Shown: piece after piece, positions 51,118 through 58,249 of the stretch | Position numbering within the stretch: the stretch's first letter is position 1 | Layout of the letters: each line of letters opens with the position of its first letter | Assembly: GCA_041916675.1 (NCBI GenBank) | Contig: JAYRZB010000008.1 | Coordinates: 62,001-126,000, forward strand | Direction of reading: 5' to 3' | DNA: 64,000 nucleotides | Source of the DNA: JAYRZB01 sp041916675 | GTDB lineage: Bacteria > Pseudomonadota > Alphaproteobacteria > Rhizobiales > Devosiaceae | Made by a program: the position numbers and the translations under genes | Notes under the pieces: model-generated | Told to the model about the DNA's origin: nothing | Seen by the model: only the letters and a program-made list of their open reading frames with translations | Databases searched by the model: none

Positions 51118-52131
51118 TCACCACCCGTATTTGTGCGGTCGGAAATCGGCGAAGGAGTCGTCAAGATAGTAGGGTACAATCGCCCGCCCCGGGGGTGCAA
51201 TCAGATCGATCTCGGCCAAGGCTTCGTCGGGAATCTGCGTTTCGAGGGCCGCCAGCTGTCCTTCAAACTGCTCCCGGTTTCGTGGCCCCAGAACGATTGA
51301 TCCGACACCCGGACGGCCAAGGGTCCAGGCCAGGCTCATGGCGGTCATGGATATTCCAAAGTTCTTGGCAAGGTCATCTAGCCGCGCCACCGCCGTGTTG
51401 GCCTGCGGGGTGAAGTGTTTGGCACCCCAGTCGTTGTCGGGCGACAGGCGCGCCGCAGCGCGCCCTTCAGGGCTCAGGTACTTGCCGGTCAGCAGCCCGC
51501 CTGCCAGGGGCGACCAGATGGTCAGCCCGATGCCATAGGTGGCCGCTGCCGGCACCACTTCGCGCTCAATCCGCCGGTCGAGAATGTGATAGGGCGTCTG
51601 CTCGATGGTCAGCCGGTTAAGCCGGTTCTCCTTGGCACACCAGGCCGCCTCGATCATCTGCCAGGCCGCAAAGCTCGATGAGCCAATCGAGCGCACCTTG
51701 CCTGCGCGCACCAGATCATCGAGCGCCCGCAAGGTCTCATCGATGGCGTTCTGGGTGAATGGGCGATGGATGTAAAACATGTCGATATGGTCGGTCTTGA
51801 GCCGCTTCAGGCTCGCTTCGCAGGCCTCGATCACGTTGTGCCGCGAGGTGCCGACCGAATTGGCGTCCCCGGCATCCATCTGCACGGAAAACTTGGTGGC
51901 CAGCAGCACCTTGCTGCGCCGCCCGGCAATCAGTCCGCCAACAATCTCTTCGCTCTTGCCACCAGTATAGCAGTTGGCGGTATCGATGACATTGATCCCG
52001 CGCTCGAGCGCCATGTCGAACAGCGATTGCGCCTCGGCCTCGCTCACCTTGCTGCCAAATTCCATCGAGCCCAGCGTAAAGGGGCTCACCATCAGCCCGG
52101 ACCGCCCGAGTTGACGCTTTTGCATAGTCAT
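51118..52131 (-). CDS. Aldo/keto reductase
   Basis: 337 residues. 'RQLGRSGLMVSPFTLGSMEF' opens the TIM barrel. The catalytic Asp and Tyr are in 'INVIDTANCYTGGKSEEIV', the Lys in 'VLLATKF' and the His in 'DMFYIHRPFTQ'. 'VGSIVLGPRNREQFEGQLAA' binds NADP. Its start overlaps the merR stop (ATGA) and its stop is 5 bp from the next ATG. Expected to reduce reactive aldehydes or ketones. Confidence 0.9.
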   Translation of the reverse strand: MTMQKRQLGRSGLMVSPFTLGSMEFGSKVSEAEAQSLFDMALERGINVIDTANCYTGGKSEEIVGGLIAGRRSKVLLATKFSVQMDAGDANSVGTSRHNVIEACEASLKRLKTDHIDMFYIHRPFTQNAIDETLRALDDLVRAGKVRSIGSSSFAAWQMIEAAWCAKENRLNRLTIEQTPYHILDRRIEREVVPAAATYGIGLTIWSPLAGGLLTGKYLSPEGRAAARLSPDNDWGAKHFTPQANTAVARLDDLAKNFGISMTAMSLAWTLGRPGVGSIVLGPRNREQFEGQLAALETQIPDEALAEIDLIAPPGRAIVPYYLDDSFADFRPHKYGW

Positions 52132-52481
52132 GTCCGTCCACCGTAATATTGGATTTTTTGTTCGAGTTTCTTGAGGAACTGGGACATCTGCTCCATCTGC
52201 GCCCGGATGTGATCCTGATGCTCGACGAGGATTTCGATTTTGGTGCTGGCCCCGCCCGGGCCCTGCTGTTCAGCGGCAACGAAATCGCGAATGCGTGACA
52301 GGCCCATGCCGGTGGCCTTGAGCAGCATCACAAAATTGATCCAGCCCAGATCGCCATCGGAATAGCGGCGCTGGCCGCCCCGGTTGCGGCCAATCGGCGG
52401 CAACAGGCCTTCGCGTTCATAATAGCGCAGGGTATGGGGGGTCAGCCCGCAACGCTGGGCCGTTTCCTCGATCGTGTACAT
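52128..52481 (-). CDS. MerR-family regulator (AdhR/NmlR-like, non-metal)
   Basis: 117 residues. The winged HTH is 'MYTIEETAQRCGLTPHTLRY' with 'YEREGLLPPIGRNRGGQRRY', then a dimerisation helix. There are no Cys pairs of metal-sensing MerR proteins (only one Cys, in the HTH). This subgroup usually senses aldehydes or oxidants. It is the first gene of an operon with an aldo/keto reductase and a quinone reductase, and a perfect MerR palindrome lies 42 bp upstream. Confidence 0.92.
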   Translation of the reverse strand: MYTIEETAQRCGLTPHTLRYYEREGLLPPIGRNRGGQRRYSDGDLGWINFVMLLKATGMGLSRIRDFVAAEQQGPGGASTKIEILVEHQDHIRAQMEQMSQFLKKLEQKIQYYGGRT

Positions 52482-52522
52482 GGCCAGAAGCCTCCAGTCC
52501 TTGAGACGGAAACTCCTCTGCC

Positions 52523-52545
52523 ACTTAGAGCGCGCTCTAAGTCAA
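52523..52545 (-). promoter_or_regulatory. MerR operator: perfect 20-bp palindrome with -35 element
   Basis: ACTTAGAGCGCGCTCTAAGT (52523-52542) is a perfect palindrome. Minus-strand TTGACT (52545-52540) overlaps its edge. A -10 would begin 19 bases on, but the sequence there matches the consensus poorly, as expected for a MerR-activated promoter. Confidence 0.7.
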
Positions 52546-52577
52546 TAGCCAAAATGCAGGATTGTGAAACAGCCAGA

Positions 52578-53378
52578 CTAGATTTCGCTCACGTCGGGCA
52601 CGCACACATGCACTTTGGCATCGTGAAGCGCCTCGCCAAGCTTGGCCGGTGGTTGGCGATCGGTCACCAGCCACCGGATGTCCGGTAGCGGGCAGATCCG
52701 TTCGAAAGCAATCTTTTCAAGCTTGTCGTGGTCAAGCACCAGGATCGCTTCATCCGAGGACTGAATCATCGCCCGTTTGATCCACACCGAATTGGGATTG
52801 AAATCGCTCGGGCCGTCCTGATCGAGCCGGCTGGCGCTGATAATGGTGCGGCTGGCATGGAACTGCTTGAGATATTCCACCGTGTCCGAGCCGCTGACCC
52901 CGCCATCGCGCCGGTCATAATCGCCCGGGCACATGCGCACGCGGATCTGCGGATTCGCCGCAAAGGCCGAGGCCACGCCAAAACTGGTGGTGACGATCGT
53001 CAGGTCATTGAATTCCGCCGCCAGTCGCCGCGCGACATAAATGGTGGTGGCGCCCGCATCGATCATCAGGCTGTCGCCTTCGCGCACCAGCTTGACCACG
53101 GACTTGGCCATGGCCAGGCGCTGCAACTCATTCATGCCATAGCGGTCGTCGAGCGGCGGCTCGGATGACAGCAACGCCCCGGTCGCCCCGCCATAGGTGC
53201 GGCTGACGAGGCCAGCCGAGCTCAGTTCATCAAGGTCACGGCGGATGGTTTCGGTAGAGACCCGAAAGGCGGTGGCAAGCTCAACGATGCGAATGGCCGG
53301 GGAGGCGCGCAACTCGGCCAGAATCGCCTCGTGCCTCCGATCCTTGGACTTCACCTTGCCTGCAGTAGCCATCTTCAT
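52578..53378 (-). CDS. DeoR/GlpR-family regulator
   Basis: 266 residues from the ATG at 53378 with AAGG six bases before it. The DeoR HTH 'RRHEAILAELRASPAIRIVE' and 'FRVSTETIRRDLDELSSAGL' with 'VSRTYGGA' is at 12-70. The C-terminal phosphosugar-binding domain is at 85-245 ('GDSLMIDAGATTIYVARRLA'). Such regulators usually repress sugar operons until a phosphorylated sugar binds. It lies downstream of the first sulfatase-family gene, so it probably controls this catabolic locus. Confidence 0.92.
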   Translation of the reverse strand: MKMATAGKVKSKDRRHEAILAELRASPAIRIVELATAFRVSTETIRRDLDELSSAGLVSRTYGGATGALLSSEPPLDDRYGMNELQRLAMAKSVVKLVREGDSLMIDAGATTIYVARRLAAEFNDLTIVTTSFGVASAFAANPQIRVRMCPGDYDRRDGGVSGSDTVEYLKQFHASRTIISASRLDQDGPSDFNPNSVWIKRAMIQSSDEAILVLDHDKLEKIAFERICPLPDIRWLVTDRQPPAKLGEALHDAKVHVCVPDVSEI

Positions 53379-53405
53379 TCCGAACCTTTTGTCTAACGCC
53401 CGACA

Positions 53406-53431
53406 TTGCCGCAGCCCGGGGGCTGCGGCAA
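53406..53431. repeat. Inverted repeat between sulfatase 1 and the DeoR gene
   Basis: TTGCCGCAGCC and GGCTGCGGCAA form a perfect 11-bp stem with a CGGG loop. It lies 29 bp beyond the sulfatase stop codon and 28 bp before the DeoR start codon. No T-run follows, so it might be a weak terminator or a processing/stability hairpin between the two genes. Confidence 0.5.
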
Positions 53432-53459
53432 GCACATGAGGGCGCTTTTAAAGTGTTCG

Positions 53460-55010
53460 TTAACTGCGAACGAACAGGCCCCCTTTGCCCACATGCATAT
53501 TGGTCATGGACCGCTCCGTCGAGGTCAGACGCCAGTTCAGCATTTTCTGGGCATAGGTCAGCATCACCGATGCATAGGCCGGGTCGCCCGCCAGGTCTTT
53601 GGTTTCGTTGGGGTCATTCTCGATATCGAACAGCAGCGGCGGCAGCGAGGGGAAGTGCACATACTTGTACTTCTTGTCACGCACCACCGCATAGCAGCAC
53701 TCGTCGGATTCGATCCCGAGCGCCTGCTCGACGCGCTGGGTGCGCACATTGCGGAAATCATGCTCGAAATGCACCGCATCGCGCCATTCCGCCGGCTTTT
53801 CCCCACGCAGGAACGGCACCAGCGAGGCCCCATCGCATTCGCGCGGCACCTCGAGCCCGATCCAGTCGAGCACGGTCGGCATCACGTCGATCGCTTCGGT
53901 CAGTGCATCCACGCGCGTGCCGCGCGTCTTGTCGGCTTCGGGGCGCGGGTCGTGGATGACCAGCGGCAGGTGGAAGGATTTGTCGAAGTAGATTTCCTTA
54001 CCCCAGATATAGTGCTCGCCCAGCATTTCGGCGTGATCGCTGGTCACAATGATCAGCGTGCGCTCATACTGGCCGGTATCCTTGAGGTGCTGGATAATGC
54101 GCCCGAGGTGATAGTCCACCTCATTGATCAGGCCATAATAGGTGGCGCGCACCTGGCGGATCTCGAGATCATCGGCCGCCACCATGTCCATGTCGTTGCC
54201 CTCGTCAGTATTGCCGGGGCGGCGCTGGTTGGAAATCTCGTGCTTGAGCAGCGGGTGCTGCTGCCCCTCAAGCTCGGGCGTTGCCGCGCGCGGCGGGAAC
54301 GGCACATCGGCCGGGTGCACCATGGCATTATAGGGCTCGGGCGCAATGAACGGGGGATGCGGGCGGAAGAACACGAAATGGGCAAACCACGGCTTGTTTT
54401 CGCGCACCAGCAGCCATTTAAGGAATTCATCGGTCAGGAATGCGGTTTCGCTGTGTTCGGCCGGAAACTCGGTCGGAATATAGCGGAAGCCACGATCGGC
54501 AGGCTTCACAAAGCCCTTCTTGGGCCGGAACACTTCATCGCGCCCGGTCGGAAAATCATAGCCTTTGGCCAAGAGGTCCGACACCCAGTGCCCCATGTCC
54601 TCAGGCAGGTGCAGCGGAGTGATAAAGCCCGGCATCACGCCTTCGTCATAGGCGGTCAGGGCCGGATCGTTCGGATGCTTGCCCTTGGGATCGGGCGAGG
54701 TGTCGGTATAGCCGAACAAGGCTGGATCATACCCTGCCTTGCGCGCTTCGAGCGCGATATTGGTGTGCCGGGAATCGAGCGGGGTGCCATTGCGGCCCGA
54801 CCGGTGGTTCATCAGGTAAAGCCCGGTGAGCAGGCTGGTGCGCGAGGGACCGCAGGGCGTGCACTGGCCGAAGTGATTGGTAAACAGCACACTTTCCTTG
54901 GCCAGGGCATCAAGGTTGGGCGTTTTCACATTCGGATGACCGACGGCAGACATGGAGTCGGCGCGCCACTGGTCGGCGCAGATCAAAAGAATATTGGGCC
55001 GTTCGGACAT
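53460..55010 (-). CDS. Sulfatase-family hydrolase, phosphonate monoester hydrolase-like (paralogue 1)
   Basis: 516 residues from the ATG at 55010 (GGAG before it). The formylglycine site is 'CTPCGPSRTSLLTG' with Cys53 in C-x-P-S-R. Metal and active-site residues are visible: Asp13 with Gln14 in 'CADQWRAD', His218 in 'FRPHPPF', Asp325-His326 in 'TSDHAEMLGEH' and Lys338. The single Asp followed by Gln at the first metal site, and the 'LYLMNHRS' stretch after the Cys, match phosphonate monoester/phosphodiester hydrolases more than classic arylsulfatases. The real substrate could be a sulfate or phosphate diester. It is divergent from a HAD gene and followed by the DeoR gene. Confidence 0.88.
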   Translation of the reverse strand: MSERPNILLICADQWRADSMSAVGHPNVKTPNLDALAKESVLFTNHFGQCTPCGPSRTSLLTGLYLMNHRSGRNGTPLDSRHTNIALEARKAGYDPALFGYTDTSPDPKGKHPNDPALTAYDEGVMPGFITPLHLPEDMGHWVSDLLAKGYDFPTGRDEVFRPKKGFVKPADRGFRYIPTEFPAEHSETAFLTDEFLKWLLVRENKPWFAHFVFFRPHPPFIAPEPYNAMVHPADVPFPPRAATPELEGQQHPLLKHEISNQRRPGNTDEGNDMDMVAADDLEIRQVRATYYGLINEVDYHLGRIIQHLKDTGQYERTLIIVTSDHAEMLGEHYIWGKEIYFDKSFHLPLVIHDPRPEADKTRGTRVDALTEAIDVMPTVLDWIGLEVPRECDGASLVPFLRGEKPAEWRDAVHFEHDFRNVRTQRVEQALGIESDECCYAVVRDKKYKYVHFPSLPPLLFDIENDPNETKDLAGDPAYASVMLTYAQKMLNWRLTSTERSMTNMHVGKGGLFVRS

Positions 55011-55114
55011 TTCAGGAGGGGCTCCGGGCGAGGAAAATCTGGAGGGTCGCGTTGAGGTTTCAACACGCCGCAAACCCTAATGATCTAGGGAAAAAAATCA
55101 AGTTGATATTGGTA

Positions 55115-55145
55115 TTTACAAACTATGATGTTGGACATACAACAT
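55115..55145 (+). promoter_or_regulatory. HAD-gene promoter with operator-like inverted repeat
   Basis: TTTACA (55115-55120) and TACAAC (55138-55143) are 17 bases apart. ATGTTG-GACATA-CAACAT (55128-55145) is a perfect 6-bp inverted repeat covering the -10. The AT-rich patch lies in the 168-bp gap between the divergent sulfatase and HAD genes. It is a likely target of the DeoR regulator nearby. Confidence 0.55.
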
Positions 55146-55178
55146 TGAATATACATATTGCTTGGAGCGCCTGTCTTT

Positions 55179-56048
55179 ATGGACGCAAACGCCGTTACCG
55201 GGACCAGCCCGGCCAGTTCCATTGCCCCGGTGACAGAGATCCGCCCTCTGGCACTGTTCCCCCTGGCGCAGCGCTCGCGCGTCAAGGTGGTGATGACCGA
55301 TATCGACGACACCCTGACCGATGAGGGTCGCCTGCCCGCCATCGCATATGACGCGCTTGAGCGTCTCCAAAAGGCCGGGTTCATCGTGGTGCCGGTGACC
55401 GGACGTCCCGCTGGCTGGTGCGACCTGATTGCGCGTCAATGGCCCATTGACGGCGTGGTGGGCGAAAACGGCGCCTTCTATTTCCGTTACGACGAAGCCG
55501 GCAAGCGTATGATCCGCCGTTATGCCAAGAGCCAGGATGAGCGCGCCCGTGATCGCGAGCGCCTCAACCTGATTGCCTCGGAAGTCCTCAACACCGTCCC
55601 CGGCGCCGCCATCTCGGTTGATCAGGCCTATCGTGAAGCCGACCTGGCCATCGACTTCTGTGAAGACGTGCCGCCCCTGCCGCGTGAAGACATTGACCAT
55701 ATCGTGCGCATCTTCGAGCGTCACGGCGCCGTGGCCAAGGTCTCGTCCATTCACGTCAATGGCTGGTATGGCGGTTATGACAAGCTGACCACCAGCCGCA
55801 AGTTCCTGGCCGAACAGTTCGGGTTTGATATCGACGCTCGCCGCGATGAAGTGGTGTTTGCCGGCGACAGCCCCAACGATGCTCCCATGTTCGGTTTCTT
55901 CCCCAATGGCGTTGGCGTGGCCAATGTCATGAATTTTGCCGACACCATCCCCTCAAAGCCCGCCTGGGTCACCCGCGCCCCCGGCGGCCATGGCTTCGCC
56001 GAAATTGCCGATGCCCTGATCGCTACCCGCCAACCCGCAACCGCCTGA
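55179..56048 (+). CDS. HAD-superfamily (IIB) sugar phosphatase
   Basis: 289 residues from the ATG at 55179; a TTG at 55158 is possible. Motif I is 'VVMTDIDDTLTDEG' (Asp-x-Asp-x-Thr), motif II 'VPVTGRPAGW', and motif IV 'VVFAGDSPNDAPMFGFFPNG'. The cap domain is of the C2B type seen in sucrose-phosphatase and mannosyl-phosphoglycerate phosphatase. Its substrate is probably a phosphorylated sugar or sugar acid. It is transcribed away from sulfatase 1 and towards the TIM-barrel gene. Confidence 0.88.
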   Translation: MDANAVTGTSPASSIAPVTEIRPLALFPLAQRSRVKVVMTDIDDTLTDEGRLPAIAYDALERLQKAGFIVVPVTGRPAGWCDLIARQWPIDGVVGENGAFYFRYDEAGKRMIRRYAKSQDERARDRERLNLIASEVLNTVPGAAISVDQAYREADLAIDFCEDVPPLPREDIDHIVRIFERHGAVAKVSSIHVNGWYGGYDKLTTSRKFLAEQFGFDIDARRDEVVFAGDSPNDAPMFGFFPNGVGVANVMNFADTIPSKPAWVTRAPGGHGFAEIADALIATRQPATA

Positions 56049-56147
56049 ACCCTGATGCTCAACGCCCGGACCATTGTTGTGCCCCCGCCAGACCCGCTTG
56101 ATCGGGCCGGGTCGGCATTGGTCCGCTTGGGTCTGGGAGGCTGATCC

Positions 56148-57014
56148 ATGCATATCGGCCTTCACTCCGGCAGCCTTTCCCACCTGTCATTGGCCGATTG
56201 CCTGCGCTTTGCGCATAAGCACCAGTTTTCCCGCATCGAGTTTGCCGTCGGCGTTTCCGCCAATGCGCCGCACTTTGACCTGTTGCGCCTGCTGGCCTCC
56301 AAGCATCGGCGGCAGACGCTGCTATCGTTGCTCGATGTGCATGGCATCTCGATTTCTGCACTCAATTGTCCCGGCAATCCACTGCAACCGGGCGAAAGCG
56401 GGCTGACCCAGCTGGCGCTGTTGCGCCACGCCATCAGCCTAGCCGCCTTGCTCGGCGTGCCCGCGGTAACCAGCGCCCCGGGGCGGCCCTACGCGATCAA
56501 CAATGCCAGTGTTTCCGAGCCCGAAGCCCGGTTGTGGTCGGCCCGCCTGGCGCCGATCACGTCGGCGCAATGGGACGGCATTGTCGTGCCCACCTGGCGC
56601 GAACTGGCCCGGTTTGCCGCCGATCATGGCGTGTCGCTGTGCCTGAGCCTTGATGCCTCATCGTGCCTCGATCGACCCGAATCTCTGCTCCTCCTGCGAG
56701 AGCAGGCCGGCCCGGCGATTCTGGCTGACCTTGACCTGGTCGACCCGGAGGCCCGGATTGCGCAAGAACGCTTCAGCGCCCTGTCCGGCGTTATCGGTCA
56801 TGTGCATATGCGCATTGAGCATTCAGCGCCGCGCCCATCGTCCACCAGCCTGCGGACCAATCTCGAAGCGCTCATTGGCAGCGGCATTGGCGTCAGCCTG
56901 CGCCCGGACCTGCCGGCTCACCTTGGTCACGCGATGATGGCAGAAACCAGCATCAGGCGCGCCTCGGCCGTTTTGCGGCGCAACATAGCCGTCATGAAAG
57001 GAGTTGCCGCATGA
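56148..57014 (+). CDS. TIM-barrel sugar isomerase/epimerase-like protein, likely degenerate metal site
   Basis: 288 residues, xylose-isomerase-like fold by 'MHIGLHSGSLSHLSLADCLR' and 'HAISLAALLGVPAVTSAPGR'. The usual metal ligands are mostly absent: the Glu of the 'l.lE' strand is replaced in 'LCLSLDASSC', the Asp-His pair appears as 'ILADLDLVDPEA', 'GHVHMRIEH' lacks the Lys-Asp, and the last strand reads 'VSLRPDLP' in place of a Glu. It may bind a sugar without catalysis, or use other residues. GGGAGG lies six bases before the ATG. It follows the HAD gene by 99 bp. Confidence 0.72.
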   Translation: MHIGLHSGSLSHLSLADCLRFAHKHQFSRIEFAVGVSANAPHFDLLRLLASKHRRQTLLSLLDVHGISISALNCPGNPLQPGESGLTQLALLRHAISLAALLGVPAVTSAPGRPYAINNASVSEPEARLWSARLAPITSAQWDGIVVPTWRELARFAADHGVSLCLSLDASSCLDRPESLLLLREQAGPAILADLDLVDPEARIAQERFSALSGVIGHVHMRIEHSAPRPSSTSLRTNLEALIGSGIGVSLRPDLPAHLGHAMMAETSIRRASAVLRRNIAVMKGVAA

Positions 57015-57117
57015 CGCTCGCACTCCAAATTCATCGGGAAGCGAAGCGCCCATTCGGGCATACGAACAATGTTCTGAAAATTGACCGGCGTAACTTTTCG
57101 GTCTTTACCCTCGGCGG

Positions 57118-57162
57118 ACACGGCTACCGGCCCAGAGGGCACTGCAATAACGGTAGCCGTGT
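57118..57162. repeat. 12-bp perfect inverted repeat with 21-base loop
   Basis: ACACGGCTACCG (57118-57129) pairs with CGGTAGCCGTGT (57151-57162). It can fold in a transcript from the TIM-barrel gene. It has no T-run and resembles neither a common terminator nor a known riboswitch that I recognise. Confidence 0.6.
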
Positions 57163-57352
57163 TGTCGCCGGGCTTACGCCAGGCGGCGCCGAAGTACTAT
57201 TTGTGAGTAATGTTTTGTGAACTCAAGCCGGGTGTCGCAGCCGAACTTGGTGATTTGGTCAATGCAATTGTTATTTTTCGTTGTATCCGTCACAAACTAT
57301 GTTGAAGTCCACACATTGTCAAGAAAACTGACACACAACTCATAAACACCGC

Positions 57353-57389
57353 TGGGCCGGATTTAATCCATCCGGCCCAACATTTTTTT
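57353..57389 (+). terminator. Rightward rho-independent terminator
   Basis: TGGGCCGGAT (57353-57362) pairs perfectly with ATCCGGCCCA (57370-57379) around a 7-base loop, and T7 follows at 57383-57389. It is 340 bp past the TIM-barrel gene, so the rightward transcript carries a long 3' part that includes the other hairpin. On the minus strand it lies just past the porin stop. Confidence 0.8.
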
Positions 57390-57391
57390 CG

Positions 57392-58057
57392 TCAGAATTT
57401 GAAGCTCACACCAGCGCGCAGCGCGTGAGTAGTCACCCCTACATCATCGGTTGGGTCGCCGTAGAGCTGATCCTGAACACCCAGATCCGTATAGCGGTAT
57501 TCCACACGTGCAATCAGGTTGTCGGTGAGTGCTGCCTCAGCGCCCGCACCAACTGTCCAGCCATAACGGATGCCGTCGCTACCGCCCCGAAAGTCACCAC
57601 CGTTATCGACGTACGAACCAGTCTCAAGATGGGCTAGCGCCAAACCGGCCGTGCCATAAAACAACAGCGTGTCAACTGCATAGCCAAAGCGGGCACGAAG
57701 CGATCCTTGATAGTCGATCAGGTGCTCGCCGTCGTAGTCGGTACCGCCAATACCTTCGAAAACCCGGAAGCTCGAGTACTCGAGATCGCCCTCGACACCG
57801 TAAACAAAATTGCCATCCTGCAGATTGGCGCCAACGAACCCGCCTGCGAGGTACCCGCTACCATTGCTGATCGGGGCATTGGTGAAATTGACCGCCTGCC
57901 CGCCAAGGTGCACGCCAAAATACACCCCGCTCCAGTCATAAAGATCATCGACGTAAACCGGTGCAGGAGCCGGTTCCATGGGGATGAAAAGGTCCGCTGC
58001 CTGCGCGCTGGCCGCGCTCAACAACAGAATGGATGCCGCAACAAAACTGGATTTCAC
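57392..58057 (-). CDS. Small outer-membrane beta-barrel protein, Omp25/porin-like
   Basis: 221 residues from a GTG at 58057 with GAGGG seven bases upstream; an ATG 96 bp upstream adds residues before the signal. Signal peptide at 1-21 ('SFVAASILLLSAASAQA'). The barrel opens with 'DWSGVYFGVHLGGQAVNF' and closes with the terminal 'HALRAGVSFKF' (Phe at the end), with 'YGWTVGAGAEAALTDNLIAR' and 'VEYRYTDLG' strands. This is the Omp25/Omp31 type of Hyphomicrobiales. It may serve uptake for the surrounding catabolic genes, but that is only context. Confidence 0.85.
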   Translation of the reverse strand: MKSSFVAASILLLSAASAQAADLFIPMEPAPAPVYVDDLYDWSGVYFGVHLGGQAVNFTNAPISNGSGYLAGGFVGANLQDGNFVYGVEGDLEYSSFRVFEGIGGTDYDGEHLIDYQGSLRARFGYAVDTLLFYGTAGLALAHLETGSYVDNGGDFRGGSDGIRYGWTVGAGAEAALTDNLIARVEYRYTDLGVQDQLYGDPTDDVGVTTHALRAGVSFKF

Positions 58058-58136
58058 TTTAAAGCCCTCAAATAGCTGGCCGCGAAAATGTGGCCAATCT
58101 GCAACAAAAGCAGTCATGAATCGTTGTATCTTCAAC

Positions 58137-58165
58137 AGATTATGTGGGGCCAATCACAGAGTCAA
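58137..58165 (-). promoter_or_regulatory. Possible sigma70 promoter of the porin gene
   Basis: On the minus strand TTGACT (58165-58160) and TAATCT (58142-58137) are 17 bases apart, about 80 bp before the GTG start. The -10 match is only partial. Confidence 0.35.
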
Positions 58166-58249
58166 CGAAAACGCCCGGAACGTCCGACAATCCTCAAAGC
58201 GCTGTGACTACGTAGCAACACAGATGCGTTGAGGTAACGTCGCACTTCA

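Larger units (their letters stand above)
57015..57391. other. 377-bp intergenic stretch without a supported gene
   Basis: The region is lower in GC than its surroundings, especially 57230-57350. A 69-residue open frame beginning in an ATGA overlap at 57011 shows no signal, domain or biased codon use, so I do not call it. Two structures are present: a long hairpin (57118-57162) and a rightward terminator (57353-57389). Confidence 0.6.

Noticed and set aside
53406..55055. 549-residue plus-strand open frame opposite sulfatase 1
   Set aside because: It is the mirror frame of a well-supported gene; the translation is rich in His, Arg and Gly with no domain, as GC-rich antisense frames are.
57011..57220. 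69-residue frame overlapping the TIM-barrel stop by ATGA
   Set aside because: No domain, no signal and it runs through a perfect hairpin; better explained as untranslated sequence.
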